64,000 bases of DNA. Origin: Oenanthe sinensis (Eukaryota > Streptophyta > Magnoliopsida > Apiales > Apiaceae). Positions 46,211 through 57,860 of this stretch are shown here, one piece after another. The stretch is from the NCBI GenBank assembly GCA_028671895.1, contig CM053804.1, positions 1,617,001 through 1,681,000 of the forward strand. Reading direction: 5' to 3'. The notes beneath the pieces are model-generated. The model worked only from the letters and a program-made list of their open reading frames with translations. It made no database searches and was not told the origin of the DNA. Every line of letters starts with the position of its first letter. The stretch's first letter is position 1. Both the position numbers and the translations under genes were made by a program.

Positions 46211-47569
46211 ATGGAAAATGAAGATGAGTTTATAAATACTACATTGTGTCTAGGTCAATACAATGAGTCAAAAACCACTGTCCCTACTTCTTCTAGAAAT
46301 AGAAATAGGAAGAAACAAAGAACACTCATGGATCTTGGTAAATCCCCAATTTCTTTGCCCTCTAAACACACTAAAAGCAAACTGCAGCCAGGTTGCTTAA
46401 TTCACATAGACAAAAGAACTGAGCTTTACAACATGTTTGCAGTTGCCAAATGGGAGCCAGTTCTCTATTATCCTAATAGGAAAGTTTTTCCAAACATGGT
46501 TAGTGATTTTTATAGCAATTTAGAGGTCAAACAAGGAGTCCAGGAAGTTATGTTTCTGACAAGTGTGGTCAATGGGAAGTACTTTGTTCTTGATCATATT
46601 GAGCTTGCCAATGCCTTGAAACTAAACCTTAAAACCTTAAACCATGCAAACCTTGACATTAACACTGATTTTGTCTTCAATAAAATGGAGATGAAACTCT
46701 ATCTTTCTGTTTTGTGTGGCATTGAACTGCCCTTATCCCTTGAGCTCACTGAAAAAGGCATCTCCCATGAACACTTTACCCCCACCTTTCAAACCATGGC
46801 CTTGATCTTAAGAGCCAATATTTTCCAAAATACAAGTGATGACAAACTCATGTCCTTTCAAGAAATCAAGCTTATGTACAAGCTTGCTAGCCACAAAGTC
46901 ACTTTTAGCCTACCCTTCATGATTCTCTCTCACATGGTCCATTGTCACAAAAAGGGAATGCTTGCCTATGGCCTCTTGTTGACCAAAGTCTTTGAACACT
47001 TCAAACTTAACCTCAACCAACTGCCCTACTTTCAAGTTGCTTCCACAATCACTGATAAGGCCAATAGAGTGACTATCCCATTGAATGGCTACTCTACACA
47101 TGTTGAAAACCCTATGCCTAGTATGCCTAATTTGCCTAGTAACATCCAATGTATCTCTGTTGCTCCTGATGTGCCCCTGGATATCATTTCTAGGGCTGAT
47201 TTTGATAAAGCAATTGATACTCTTAATGGAAAATATGAGGAACTTGAAAAATTATTTCAAGAACTTCAAATTTCCTTTAAGGAACTAGTTGAGAAGCATG
47301 AGAACACAGAAACTAAGGTGAATAGTGTGCTGAGTATTTTGGTGAGCACAATAGCAAGGGCAGGAGACATTGAGGAGGGTCTAGCACATGTTATCAATGT
47401 GCAATTGAGCATCTTAAACAGTTCTACCTTCAATGTTCCTTCAATGCCTGCTTTGCTTAGGAATGGTGAACCTAGGGAGGTAGTTGAGCTCAGTGAGTTT
47501 AGAGTTGGTGGAGTAGTGGAAATGGAGGAAGATGGTGTAGTTCCTCTAAGGAATGAACCATTGACTTGA
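46211..47569 (+). CDS. ORF3 of the 20 kb Sirevirus, intact, plant transposon protein
   Basis: 452 codons are open from ATG 46211 (MENEDEFINTTLCLGQYNES) to TGA 47567-47569; an upstream in-frame TTG is not needed. After a basic stretch (SSRNRNRKKQRT) the domain reads FPNMVSDFYSNLEVKQGVQE, NGKYFVLDHIELANALKLNL, then EIKLMYKLASHKVTFSLPFM and KKGMLAYGLLLTKVFEHFKL. This resembles the 'putative plant transposon protein' domain (PF20167, from memory) found in third ORFs of Sireviruses and in Athila elements. A coiled coil follows (YEELEKLFQELQISFKELVE), with an acidic C-terminus. No signal peptide or membrane span is seen, so 'env-like' describes only its position. It is the one retroelement gene here without a break. 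Confidence 0.85.
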   Translation: MENEDEFINTTLCLGQYNESKTTVPTSSRNRNRKKQRTLMDLGKSPISLPSKHTKSKLQPGCLIHIDKRTELYNMFAVAKWEPVLYYPNRKVFPNMVSDFYSNLEVKQGVQEVMFLTSVVNGKYFVLDHIELANALKLNLKTLNHANLDINTDFVFNKMEMKLYLSVLCGIELPLSLELTEKGISHEHFTPTFQTMALILRANIFQNTSDDKLMSFQEIKLMYKLASHKVTFSLPFMILSHMVHCHKKGMLAYGLLLTKVFEHFKLNLNQLPYFQVASTITDKANRVTIPLNGYSTHVENPMPSMPNLPSNIQCISVAPDVPLDIISRADFDKAIDTLNGKYEELEKLFQELQISFKELVEKHENTETKVNSVLSILVSTIARAGDIEEGLAHVINVQLSILNSSTFNVPSMPALLRNGEPREVVELSEFRVGGVVEMEEDGVVPLRNEPLT

Positions 47570-48694
47570 GTAATATGGATCTGATTTCTAATATTCTAAA
47601 GAGATGCTAGGGACTGCAGTGGTTATTTATGTGTGTGTCTGTCATGTTTTATGTATTTGCTTTACTTTTGCTTAAGTTTTATATGTTTTTGATGCTAGCT
47701 ACTTGCTTCTATCTGTTCTTGAAGCTGTTAAGTGCAATCAAGTGTTAGGTTGGTAGCTTTATTGAGGTCTAGTGTGTAGTAGGCCATTTTGTAAAGCTAT
47801 GTTCCTAAGATATTGTATGTGACTGCACTTGGTATTAATGAAATGATATTGTGTGCACTATTATCTTGCTACCATATTTAATATCTTGCATCAGATGTGT
47901 TAATTCTACAGCACTGCTTGAAGATATATTCTATGAATCATGTACTAACATTTTCAAATGATATTGCAGGAATGATGCATCAAGGATGCACTGACAAAGA
48001 GAAATTTAGTTTTATTTAACTTTGTCAAAAACAAATGAGTTGTAAATATTACAATTCAAGTTTGTTCTTAAAAAGATATACATCTGTAAAATGTATATGT
48101 TTCCCCCTCCCCTGTGCATGTGTTTGATACATTTGGGTGTCAAAATATTTCTACTCATGATTGATAACATGTGTAATTTAAGTGGTTGTCAGTATATTTT
48201 TCCCCCTCCTCCTTGGATTTATATTTATTGGTGGAAGGACCTAACAGGATTATTTCTCCCCTATGCATGCTTGGATAAATTTTTTTAGGGAACTTAACAG
48301 TGATGGTCTTGTTTAAATTCCCCCTCCCCTTATGTGCTTAATCTGATTGCATGCTAAATATTCCCCCTCCCCTTTGTTTTCTACAGGATAAATGTTACTG
48401 TTGCAATTTCATGCTAACAAGTTTATATGCAAAGGGACCAAACAGGAAATTATATATATTTGAATGTTAACAGGAAATTATTTTCGAATTATATACTTGA
48501 ATTATATATGTTGTCACAGGATCAATATATGCTCGAATTTTATGTCTACATATATATTCGAACTGTTTTTAACAGGGGATGACAATGAATATTTTTTCAA
48601 ATTATATATTATATATAATTTTGAAAGCAAAAAGGGAAGATTTTCTACACTCATACTCTATTATTTCTTGTAAATCTTATTTGGTATTATTATC
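47570..48694. other. 3' region of the 20 kb element with CCCCCTCCCC tracts
   Basis: No gene. Four pyrimidine tracts CCCCCTCC(C/T)C at 48103, 48202, 48320 and 48363 stand out. The rest is AT-rich. Confidence 0.6.
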
Positions 48695-49202
48695 AAAAAG
48701 GGGAAGAGAGTGTAAAATTGGGAAATATACAATGAGAGTGTACAATAATAATAAAAAGGGAAGTGAGTGAAATAAAAGAGTATAAAATTAAAATTTTATA
48801 CTAGCCTTATATATTCTCTATACTAATATATATAAAATTTTTGCAGCTAAATTCAAAATGGAATGAAGGATAAGAAAAGGAAATTGATAAGTTCAAATAC
48901 ATGTCAAATGGAAGGAAGCAAAATTAATAAGTATAACTATACTTATTATATGGTATCAATTTCTTATATTTATAACCTGAATAAATTGTAAAATTTATAT
49001 ATATTGCATATATGTGTATGCTATGCACTTAAAAAAAAATTAAAAAGATTTTCAACACTGTAGGGGAAGTGTAAATTAGATTTTTAAAATCTAAAAATGC
49101 ATAAATTAGATAGTTGCATACACGTAGGGGAAGTTTAGGCTGTCACACACAAATTTAATTTTACGCTAGACAGTTTTGACAAAATACCAAAAAGGGGAAG
49201 AT
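48695..49202 (+). other. multiple polypurine tracts before the 3' LTR
   Basis: AAAAAGGGGAAGAGAG at 48695, AAAAAGGGAAGTGAG at 48754, TAGGGGAAGT at 49061 and 49125, and AAAAAGGGGAAGAT at 49189, the last touching the LTR start. Repeated purine tracts in this place are a known trait of Sireviruses. Confidence 0.8.
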
Positions 49203-52200
49203 TGTGAGATACAGTCTTTTTATTAGGTTTTGGATTATTTTGTCTAAACATTAAGTGTAAATTAAATTAGAAATAGAAAATTACTAAAGAATATAGTAAA
49301 CCTCCCTTAGGCTTATTCAAAGTGACAGTCAACGAGTAGAAAGTCAAACTTGGTCAAACTGCTTTTATAAACTAGCCAGATGATTTTCTTTCAACATATA
49401 ATTAGACAAGATTTATCAAAATAATGATAAAATCAAATCTAATTTATATATGTTATACTTTGAGGCAAAGACTGAAGACGAACAAATACAGTATTTTAAC
49501 ACTGCTTTTACTAAACAAAAACTGTAACATCAAAACAAAAGAGTGTTGGTTTCAAAGATTTTCAAGGGAATATATTTAATATATTTTCTAAACTTATTTG
49601 TTCAATTTATCTTCAACAAAGTCTTGCCTAAATGTAAAATACAGATTTTATCCCGGAAATTCCTAACTGCCTTATTTAAATGGATAAACTGCATTTTAAT
49701 TCAAACAAAAATATTTCAAGGACCTCATAGTCATAATTTATTTAGAAATATTATGTTTGAATATATTTCAAGTCAAAACTTTAGTCTAAACCTCGACAAG
49801 TTCCGACAAATGACTATCGATTATTGTTTCGACCTATAGGGACAGCGAAACGATCATTTTCTCAAAGAAATAGTTACACATGTCCAAATGACTTGAATCT
49901 TGGGGAATGTCACTAGAATATTGAAAAAGAATTTTAGGAATTTTTTCATAATTTTTGGGTGACTTTTATTTTTGACCTGTATCTTCGATACGTAATTGAA
50001 TGTTCGGTCAATTAAAAGTCAATGAAGGTCAACTCCAAATTGAGTAGGATTTTGACCATGGCCTATTGGGAATATTCCCAGATGTTTCCCAAATTTTCAT
50101 AATTTTTGGAGTATATTTTGAAAAACGTCATATTTCCAACATATCGTTCGGTTTCGTGTTTATTAGCTTTATTAATTAACTGAATGATGTTAGCACGTTT
50201 TTCTATGCACCTATGTGGCCTCTTTCAGCTGATGCAACTTTAATTTGAATTGTGTGGCTCTCCTTGCTCCATGTAGTAGCCTTGTCACCCCTTTATCCCA
50301 CCTAAACCCTAATTTTTGCCTATAAATACAAGGCTTTCCCCCACTTCATTCTCAAGCCTTTTTGAGCCAAGTAAATGCTGCATTTTTCTCTCCAAGAACA
50401 CTCTCTAGTCCAGAAATATTTCATCTCTTAGAGTTCTTGAGTTATAAGCTTAGTTCATCCATAGATCTAACCCCTACCAAGCTTATAAACACATTTACAT
50501 GCTCATATAACACACACATCACACAAGTATCTTTTGGCTACCCACTTACCATATCTTAGCAGCCCCTAGACTTGTTTAGTTGCCCCCAAAGTTGTACCAA
50601 AAGTTAAGATTCCGGCCATTTTCCGGCAACTTTTTCCGGCGACTAGTTTTTGTGTGTTTTGGCTTCGATCCTAGCTTTTTCTCTTGATTTCTTTCTAGAT
50701 CTCAAGGGTTATAAGTTAGTTACTTGTTTATATATATATATATATATATATACTTAGATCGAGTTTAGTAGTGTGTACATCTTGCTTTCTTGACTAATCT
50801 TTGTGTACACACCAACTCTCGTTCACGAACCCAACTCGTATCTCTTGATTTCGAAAGAAATAGTTTGTCTCTCTCTATAGAGCACAAGAGTCATAAGTTG
50901 GTTACTTTTCTTGCATAAATATATATATATATTCGGCTTTAGTGTATAAGTATATATATATTGTTCTTGCTTAGTTAGATCTTTAGCTTATATATACTTC
51001 ACTTGTTTACGGTCTTATATATACACGAGCTTTAATTGTTGTTGTCATTTCTCGTATATATAGAACGTAAAGTTCATAACTAACTTATATTCCGAGTTAA
51101 AAAGTGATTTGTATAAGTCTCCTATAGAGATATAAACAAGCACTACTTGCTGAATATTTGTGGGTTAGTTTCACTTTTTATTTCGAGTCGAAGCAACTTT
51201 GTATAAGCCAATATATTAAGGTATAAACAAAGAGCTTCCTTGTTGAGTTATAAAGTGAAAGAAATGAGCTCTTATTCCGAGTCATACTCGTAGAATATTA
51301 GTGAGTTTATCCGACTTCGAACTCCGAGTTAGAAGGTACTTGTATAAGTCTCATATATAGTAGAGATATAAACAAGGCTTCCTCGTAGAGATCTAGAGGT
51401 TGAAGTAGCTTCGAATTCAAAGTGAAAAGGTTTATCGTATAAGTTGTATATTAAGACATAAACGAGCCTTTTACTTTTCGAGTTCAAGAAGTTATATATT
51501 CTTTGATTCCGAGTTACGAGAATTCGTATAAGTCCTATATAGACATAAACGAACTCTCCTCGTAGAATCTTAGATTGTCTTCGTTAGTTTGTAAAGAGCC
51601 TTATAGTTTCATTTTTGTTCTTCGGATCAAGGCTTTTATAAACAACAAGACTCAACGAGCTTGATATAAATCAAGTCAATATATTCGGCCATTAGTTTAG
51701 TTCATATACCCTCGGCCTTATATATCGGACAATAATAAGAAGAAAATAAAAAGAAAAGATTTACTTTAAGTGCTTGCATTCATACGCTTTTAATTTCCGC
51801 ACCTTACTTTAGCATACGCACTTATTTTCTTGCATACACGTTAGCACACAACGTGTGGTTCGTCCTTTTTGACAAGTGACTTACCCCTTCGAGTGGTTAG
51901 TCCTTTCACTAAGTGACTTGCCCCGACTCACATTTATATATACTGTTGCTTAGGCTATCTTATATATATTTGTTTGTCTCTTTGGTCTAGTACTGTAATA
52001 TACTAGTCCACTACCTTTCTTTCTTAAACAGGGATATAAAGTCGTAGTACTTGTTGTCTAAACTTTGTTGTGAGGTGAAAGTGAAGTGAGGTGATCCTTG
52101 TTCTAAGACCCAAGTCCTAGACACGCCGACGGGGAGTTGGGTGTCTTTGCACCGTGAGGAAAAGGAAAGACCCAAGACCTAAGACCTAGATCCAAGACCT

Positions 52201-52850
52201 ACATTGTTGTAGAGGAACATAGTCTACGCAAGAATTTTTACGTATCTTTGAGGAGGTAAAGGGGAAGTTACGCTCCAAGATAAGATCGTAAGGGATACTA
52301 CGTGGCTGTGAAGAGGTAACGGGGAGTTACGCTCTAAGACCAGTTCGTAGGGGTACTACTTGCATGTGAAGAGGTAATGGGGAGTTACGCTCTAAGACCA
52401 GCCTGTAGGGATTCTACTTTGATTGTGAGGAGGTAACGGGGAGTTACGCTCCAAGATAAATCAAGTAGGTTTGCTATTGTATTTTGAGGGGTTAACGGGG
52501 AGTTAAGGTCCAAGATAGATACATAGTGTTGTAAAAGGCTTCTCCGCCACTATAAGGAGTACATCTTTTTATAGTGTAAAATCTCGAGTTCAGGGAGGGA
52601 CTCGGGGACTGGACTAGGGGTGAGCGGATCCGTTAGGGGATTGCGCCATCGCAAACCAGGATAAAAATACTGTGTTGTACTCTGCTTCTTTTCTCTCTTT
52701 TACTTTCCGCACTTTATTTACTAGTTGACTAGTAAAGATTTTAAAAAGAGAAAAGAAATTTAAAAACGCCAAGCTCTAAATTTTAAAAAGGGTATATAGC
52801 TATTCAACCCCCCCTTCTAGCTAATACCGCCCAGTATTTGGGATCTAACA
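49203..52850 (+). mobile_element. 3' LTR of the 20 kb element
   Basis: 3648 bp, nearly identical to the 5' LTR. It ends TTTGGGATCTAACA and is followed by TSD ATATC. Differences include a longer TA run near 50740 and a replaced segment at 51552-51590. Confidence 0.95.
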
Positions 52851-53210
52851 ATATCTTTACCAAATATTATTAAAAACATTTTTTAACAAAATATATTCTT
52901 TTGTAAAAATATATATTATATCTTCATTATATAGTATTTAATTTAACTTTTGAAAACAAATATTATTACTTTATAAAATAATATATTTACAAAACAATAT
53001 TTGTGTATTATATTATTTTAATAACTTTTTTTGACAATACATAGAATATGATTTTCCAAAATATATGGAGAATAGATTATAAAAAACAGAACACAAAATG
53101 ATATCGAACACAAAAATATAAAATTTATTTTACAAAATATACAGAACACAATATATTACACAAAGTATATATATAGGCAAATATTCTATCCTATATTATA
53201 ATAAAAATAC
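52851..53210. other. AT-rich background right of the 20 kb element
   Basis: Starts with the TSD ATATC. No gene. Confidence 0.6.
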
Positions 53211-53475
53211 ATTAATTACTTTTGAGGGTGTAAAAATTTGGATAATAATAAAAGATATTTTGTAGTAAGAGGATCATTTCTAGGAATTAACCTTTTCTTA
53301 ATCCTTAAGCAATTTTAATATGTGCTATTTTTAATGAGGTAAATAATTCATTTTTTTGTGCTTTTTTTCAATTTTCCTTTTTCATGATTATTAGTAAAGA
53401 ATATTTAAAGTTCTATTAAAATTAAGATATTATGTTTAAATAAATTTTTGATTATTGGTTTTATCTAAAATATTA
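53211..53475. repeat. 265-bp block Y, copy 2
   Basis: Matches 30841-31105 from end to end. The LTR of element C starts exactly at its end. Confidence 0.88.
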
Positions 53476-54658
53476 TGTTATGAATATTGTAGTGTGATGA
53501 TAACAAATTATTTATAGTTTTTAAATTTAATTTTAATTTCGTAACTCGTCAATGGATATATGACTTATAAATATCCATATACTAGGGAACCATTTATCAG
53601 TTGAAGTTGTTGTTAATCAATTGATAAAATGGATTGTAATAGTTGATTCAGAATTCTTATCTCATCAGTTGATTGTAATATTTCGATGGATGTTATGTAC
53701 TAGTCAACTGATATTTATTGACTTCAATTGATAGCTCTTCAACGGATGCGAAGAATGACAGACAAAGTGTAAATATTCTAAGTCAGAATTCCTAGAAGTG
53801 AAGTGATCAACGGATATAGAAGTCAATGGATATGAATACTGTTCGATGGATGAAAATTCAACAAAAGTCAAATCACTGGATCACCATCAATGAATGAAAG
53901 CATCAAGACAGTCAATGGATAAGAGTTCAATGGATATTCAAATATCCATTGATACATCAATTGATCAATGGATAACCTATCCATCGATGGATAAGCAAAG
54001 AAGGATCGATTGATAAGCTTCACAACAATTATCAGTTGATCAAAATTTCCCAAAATAGTTAAAGATAAATGGAATGGAATCCTTGCCGAATTCTGAATCA
54101 ATGGAAGATAATCTTGCCGAAGTCTGAATCAATGGAAGACAGTCTTGGTAGGACTGTAAAGACTTTCAAAGGAACACAGTCTTCAAGGAGAGGATCAAGA
54201 CAAAGGATTTTCCAAAACAAGGCAAAGTCCAAGGAAGACTGTGAAAGAAACTACATTCTATTTTAGTGTAAATATTGTAAAATGTATTTTGTATTTTATC
54301 AGTTTATAGAAAATAGAAGTAGAAAATGTATTGATATATATAGTTTAGCTGTTAAATGTAGCAAAGTGTAGTAGTTGAATAATAAGAACTCTAGAAACGC
54401 ACAATAGAGAGATAAAAGATATTTATAATTCTTTTCTTAGTTCAATTTATATTTTATAAGCAACTTGGTTTTAAGACTAAGGTTCATTAAAAGCAAAAAT
54501 ATTCACTAGTGGAAAACCAATCTACTAGTAATTTTAAAATATTTATTTTCAATTATTTAAGTTTAATTTTCTGTTCTACTTCCTAGTTTTAATTTTCCAA
54601 ACACTCAAAGAGTTTTTAGATATAAACTTAAATCCGCAAGAATTTGATAAAAATAACA
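53476..54658 (+). mobile_element. 5' LTR of element C
   Basis: Starts TGTTATGAATATTGTAGTG right after block Y and ends GATAAAAATAACA before the primer-site remnant (1183 bp). About 20 copies of the CAATGGATA/CAACTGATA/ATCCATCGATGG word lie at 53545-54030, upstream of a TATATATA box at about 54334. They include a palindrome with 11-base arms at 53928-53951. Confidence 0.8.
53545..54030. repeat. palindromic GGATA/GATCAAT word array in U3 of LTR C
   Basis: About 20 short words of the type TCAATGGATA, TCAACTGATA, TCGATGGATG, in both orientations. The best palindrome is CAATGGATATT-CA-AATATCCATTG. Confidence 0.85.
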
Positions 54659-54668
54659 ATTGGTATCC
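54659..54668 (+). other. primer-site remnant of element C
   Basis: ATTGGTATCC follows the LTR; the AGAGC part is gone. The next codons already match an internal part of gag, so leader and gag start were lost in one deletion. Confidence 0.65.
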
Positions 54669-56260
54669 AGTGATCCTTCATATGTTTATTGCATAAGGAA
54701 AGGTCCACATGTACCAATGAAAATAGATACAAATGTCAATGCAGATGGTACTCAAGCACCAGACAAACTTATTCCAAAGCCTGTGACTGAATACACAGAC
54801 GACGACGAGAAGGAAGTGCACAAGGATAAGAAGGCCTTAAACATTTTGTTTAATGGTCTTAAAAAGGATATTTTTGATAATGTTATCAACTACACAACTT
54901 CCAAAGAAGTTTGGGATACTCTTCAAACTCTATGTGAAGGCATTGAGCAAGTAAGGAAGAACAATATGCAATTCTTGATTCATAAATATGAAGCCTTTCA
55001 CTATAAGAGTGATGAAGCAATTAATGATACATATAGTAGGTTTCAAAAGCTTATAAATGAGCTAAAACTATATGGAAGAGTATATGCTGTTGAGGATACC
55101 AATCTCAAATTTTTGAGGTCCTTGCCCAAGGAATGGAAACTAATGACTGTGTCCATTAGACAGTCTCTTGACTTCAAAGAATACACTCTTGATAAGTTGT
55201 ATAGAATTTTGAAGACATATGAGTTGAAATTACAACAAGATGAAGAGATTGAGAAAAGTCAGAAAAAGGACAAGTCTTTTATCTTGATGGTGAAAGAGAA
55301 ATAAGATGCAGAGCCCTGTGAAGATGTAGCTGTTGAAGAAGGGATGAAGGAAAATTATAGAAAATTTGTAAATGGTTACATGTATGATGAATCTTCAACT
55401 AATAAGAGAAAAGATTTAGTTGAAGATGATGAGTCATACACCAAGGATGATATTGAAGAAATAGATGAGCATTTAGCTTTTCTATTAAAAAAATTCTAAA
55501 ATTTTAAATTCAAGAGAAATCCAATGCAAAGGCCTGAATCCCAGTTCAGGAAAGAGAGTCAATAAAACAAGAATCTTGTTGACAGAACTCAGTTCAAATG
55601 TTTCAGCTGTGGATTGACTGGTCACTTTTTCAATGAATGCAGAAAGCCAAAGATGGAAAAGAAATCAAAGTTCAATGATGGTATTATTACAAGAAAAAGT
55701 ACTTTGATTTGCTAAAATAGAAAGAAAAGACTCTTGTAACAGAAGAAAATGACTGGGCTGCTGAAGATGATTCTGAAGAAGAAGAATGCATCAATCTTAC
55801 ACTTATGGCCAATCATGATGACCAAGAAGCTAGTTCATCTAACAATCAGGTAATCTCTACTAATCTATCTGAGTTATCTAAAGATGAATGCAATACTACT
55901 ATTACTGAAATGACTAATGAGTTATATAATTTGCATGTCACTCTTAAGTCCTTAAACAAAGAAAACACAAGAAACAAAAACACCATATAATCTCTAACTG
56001 AAAGGAACACACACTTAGAGAATGAGCTAGCGCAAATGGACAGACTCAGGGTAGAGAACATAGATGCTAGAGAGGAATTAGTTGAGTGTAAAAAGAAGAT
56101 AGAAACTTCGAAGGAACAATTAGAAGATGAACTAAAAACCATTGACAAATCAATTTGGGTACTAAAATCAATTTATTATTTAACTAATAAGAAAGGACCC
56201 AAGGCAGCTTGGGTACCAAAATCAATTTGTTTATTTTTGGATGTGTGCAGGGAAAAAGAA
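54669..56260 (+). pseudogene. gag of element C
   Basis: The frame begins inside gag (PSYVYCIRKGPHVP). It reads the capsid-like domain through KKALNILFNGLKKDIFDNVI, KEVWDTLQTLCEGIEQVRKN, FLRSLPKEWKLMTVSIRQSL and LKTYELKLQQDEEIEK to a TAA at 55302-55304. It continues in the same frame to a zinc knuckle CFSCGLTGHFFNEC at 55599-55640. A later block (55805-56260) is the helical C-terminal region in other frames. Compared with family gag, roughly the first 60 residues are missing. Many stops and shifts. Confidence 0.85.
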
Positions 56261-57565
56261 GGAATCTTTGGTACTTGGATAGTGGATGTTCAAGGCATAT
56301 GACCGGAGATAAATCCCTGCTCACAAAGTTTGAGGATAGAGTTGGCCCTAGAATGACTTTTGGAAATGAAAGCAAGGGTTACACCACGTGATATGTCTTT
56401 ATGTTAACATAAAATTTCATCATTGAACCTGTTGCACTAGTGATGGATTAAGACACAATTTGTTAAGCATCAGTCAACTATGTGACAATGGAAATAAAGT
56501 TTGCTTCATAACTAAAGCATGCATAATTTCTAATAGAAAAAATGGAAGGCTAGTAATGATTGTGAATAGAAAAGGAAATGTGTACATAGCTGACTTCAAC
56601 TCAATAAATACAGATTCAATGACTTGTCTTCTTTCAAAAGCAAGTACAAATGAAAGTTGGTTGTGGTACAAGAAATTAGCTCACTTAAATTTTAAAGTCA
56701 TGAACCAATTGGTCAAGAAAAATCAAGTGAGTGGATTACCACTTATGAAATTTGTCAAATATGGACTATGTGATGCTTGTCAAAAAGGCAAACAAATTAA
56801 AGAAAGGCATCATTAAAGTCAAAATTATTATCATCAATTGAGAAATCACTTGAGCTGTTACACATGGATTTGTTTAGTCTTATAAACATCATATCCATTG
56901 CAAAGAAAAAGTATGTCCTAATCATTGTGGATGACTTTTCAAGATTTTCATGGACTTATTTCTTGCATTCAAAAGATGAAGTAAGTGAGCTCATCATCAA
57001 ACACATCAAAGAAGTAGAGAAAGTCTTGGTTTGGATGTAAAGAAAATAAGAAGTGACAGTGGAACAGAATTCAAGAATTCCACAATGAAGGAATTTTGTC
57101 AAGCTAAAGGAGTTCTACATATTTTTTCTACACCAAGAACTCCTCAACAAAATGGGGTAGTTAAAAGAAAAAATAGGAGCTAGAACAATGTTAGAAGATA
57201 CAAAATTACCAAACTATTTATGGGTCGAGGCCATAAGTGCAGCATGCTACATACAAAATATCTACAATGTGAATCAAGCACAAGAAAAAACTCCATATCA
57301 ATTGATCAAGAAAGACAAAAAGCCAAAAACGGGGTTTATTCATGTCTTTGGTTGTAAATTCTATGTCCGGAGAAATCAAGGTGAAAACCTAGGAATATTT
57401 GAAGCCAGGGCTAATGAAACTATATTTGTTGGGTATGCACTATCAAGTATAGCCTACAAAGTCTATAATCTCATACTACACATTATTATGGAATCTGTAC
57501 ATGTAGTCTTTGATGATAAAAAGATTCAAGGCTTGTTTGATGAAGGAAATCATGATACACTGTAA
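56261..57565 (+). pseudogene. protease and integrase of element C
   Basis: The protease site LWYLDSGCSRHMTGDKSLL starts at about 56266. The pre-integrase region is open at 56460-56816 (MLSISQLCDNGNKV...LCDACQKGKQI). In its zinc site the first His of W-H-x-x-L is Tyr (LWYKKLAHLN). The integrase core (56855-57180: LLHMDLF, VLIIVDDFSRFSWTYFLHSK) has several shifts and stops. The C-terminal part is open at 57188-57565 (LPNYLWVEAISAACYIQN, PIHVFGCKFYVRRN-type). Not functional. Confidence 0.85.
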
Positions 57566-57860
57566 TTTGAGAATGGATCTAATGAGATTAATGTAGAAAG
57601 TGATGAAGAAAATGAACAAGTGAAATATCATGTACTTAGAAACCCAATATCAGTTGATGTCTCAATATCATTGGATAATTTATCAGTTGACAGACATACA
57701 TCAACTGATAATCCATCAATTGATAACCAGCATTCTACATCAAGGGTATCCAACTCAGGGGGAGGGTTTCAAAATCAATCTTCAAATTCAAACCAACATG
57801 AGTATAACAATAACAATGATAATGAAGCTTCATCATCAAGGAGAAATTTAACTCCATAAA
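57566..57860 (+). pseudogene. integrase-RT linker of element C with motif-encoded repeats
   Basis: 57620-57859 is open. The part at about 57640-57725 encodes ISVDVSISLDNLSVDRHTST followed by DNPSIDNQ, because the DNA there consists of the same TCAGTTGATA/ATCAATTGATAA words as the LTR. A Ser/Asn-rich stretch follows. Confidence 0.75.

Larger units (their letters stand above)
32795..52850 (+). mobile_element. Sirevirus-like Ty1/copia retrotransposon, 20.06 kb
   Basis: The LTRs at 32795-36433 and 49203-52850 (3639 and 3648 bp) are nearly identical. The TSD is ATATC at 32790-32794 and 52851-52855. The primer site TTGGTATCAGAGC follows the 5' LTR. The order is gag, protease, integrase, RT, RNase H (copia order), then a 4 kb region with a third ORF, then several polypurine-like tracts before the 3' LTR. 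The long gag, third ORF and multiple purine tracts are typical of Sireviruses. The size is about twice that usual for the group. Only three premature stops interrupt gag-pol. Confidence 0.95.

Noticed and set aside
46211..47569. ORF3 as a true envelope gene
   Set aside because: No signal peptide, membrane segment or glycosylation-rich ectodomain can be seen; the domain resembles the plant transposon protein type instead.
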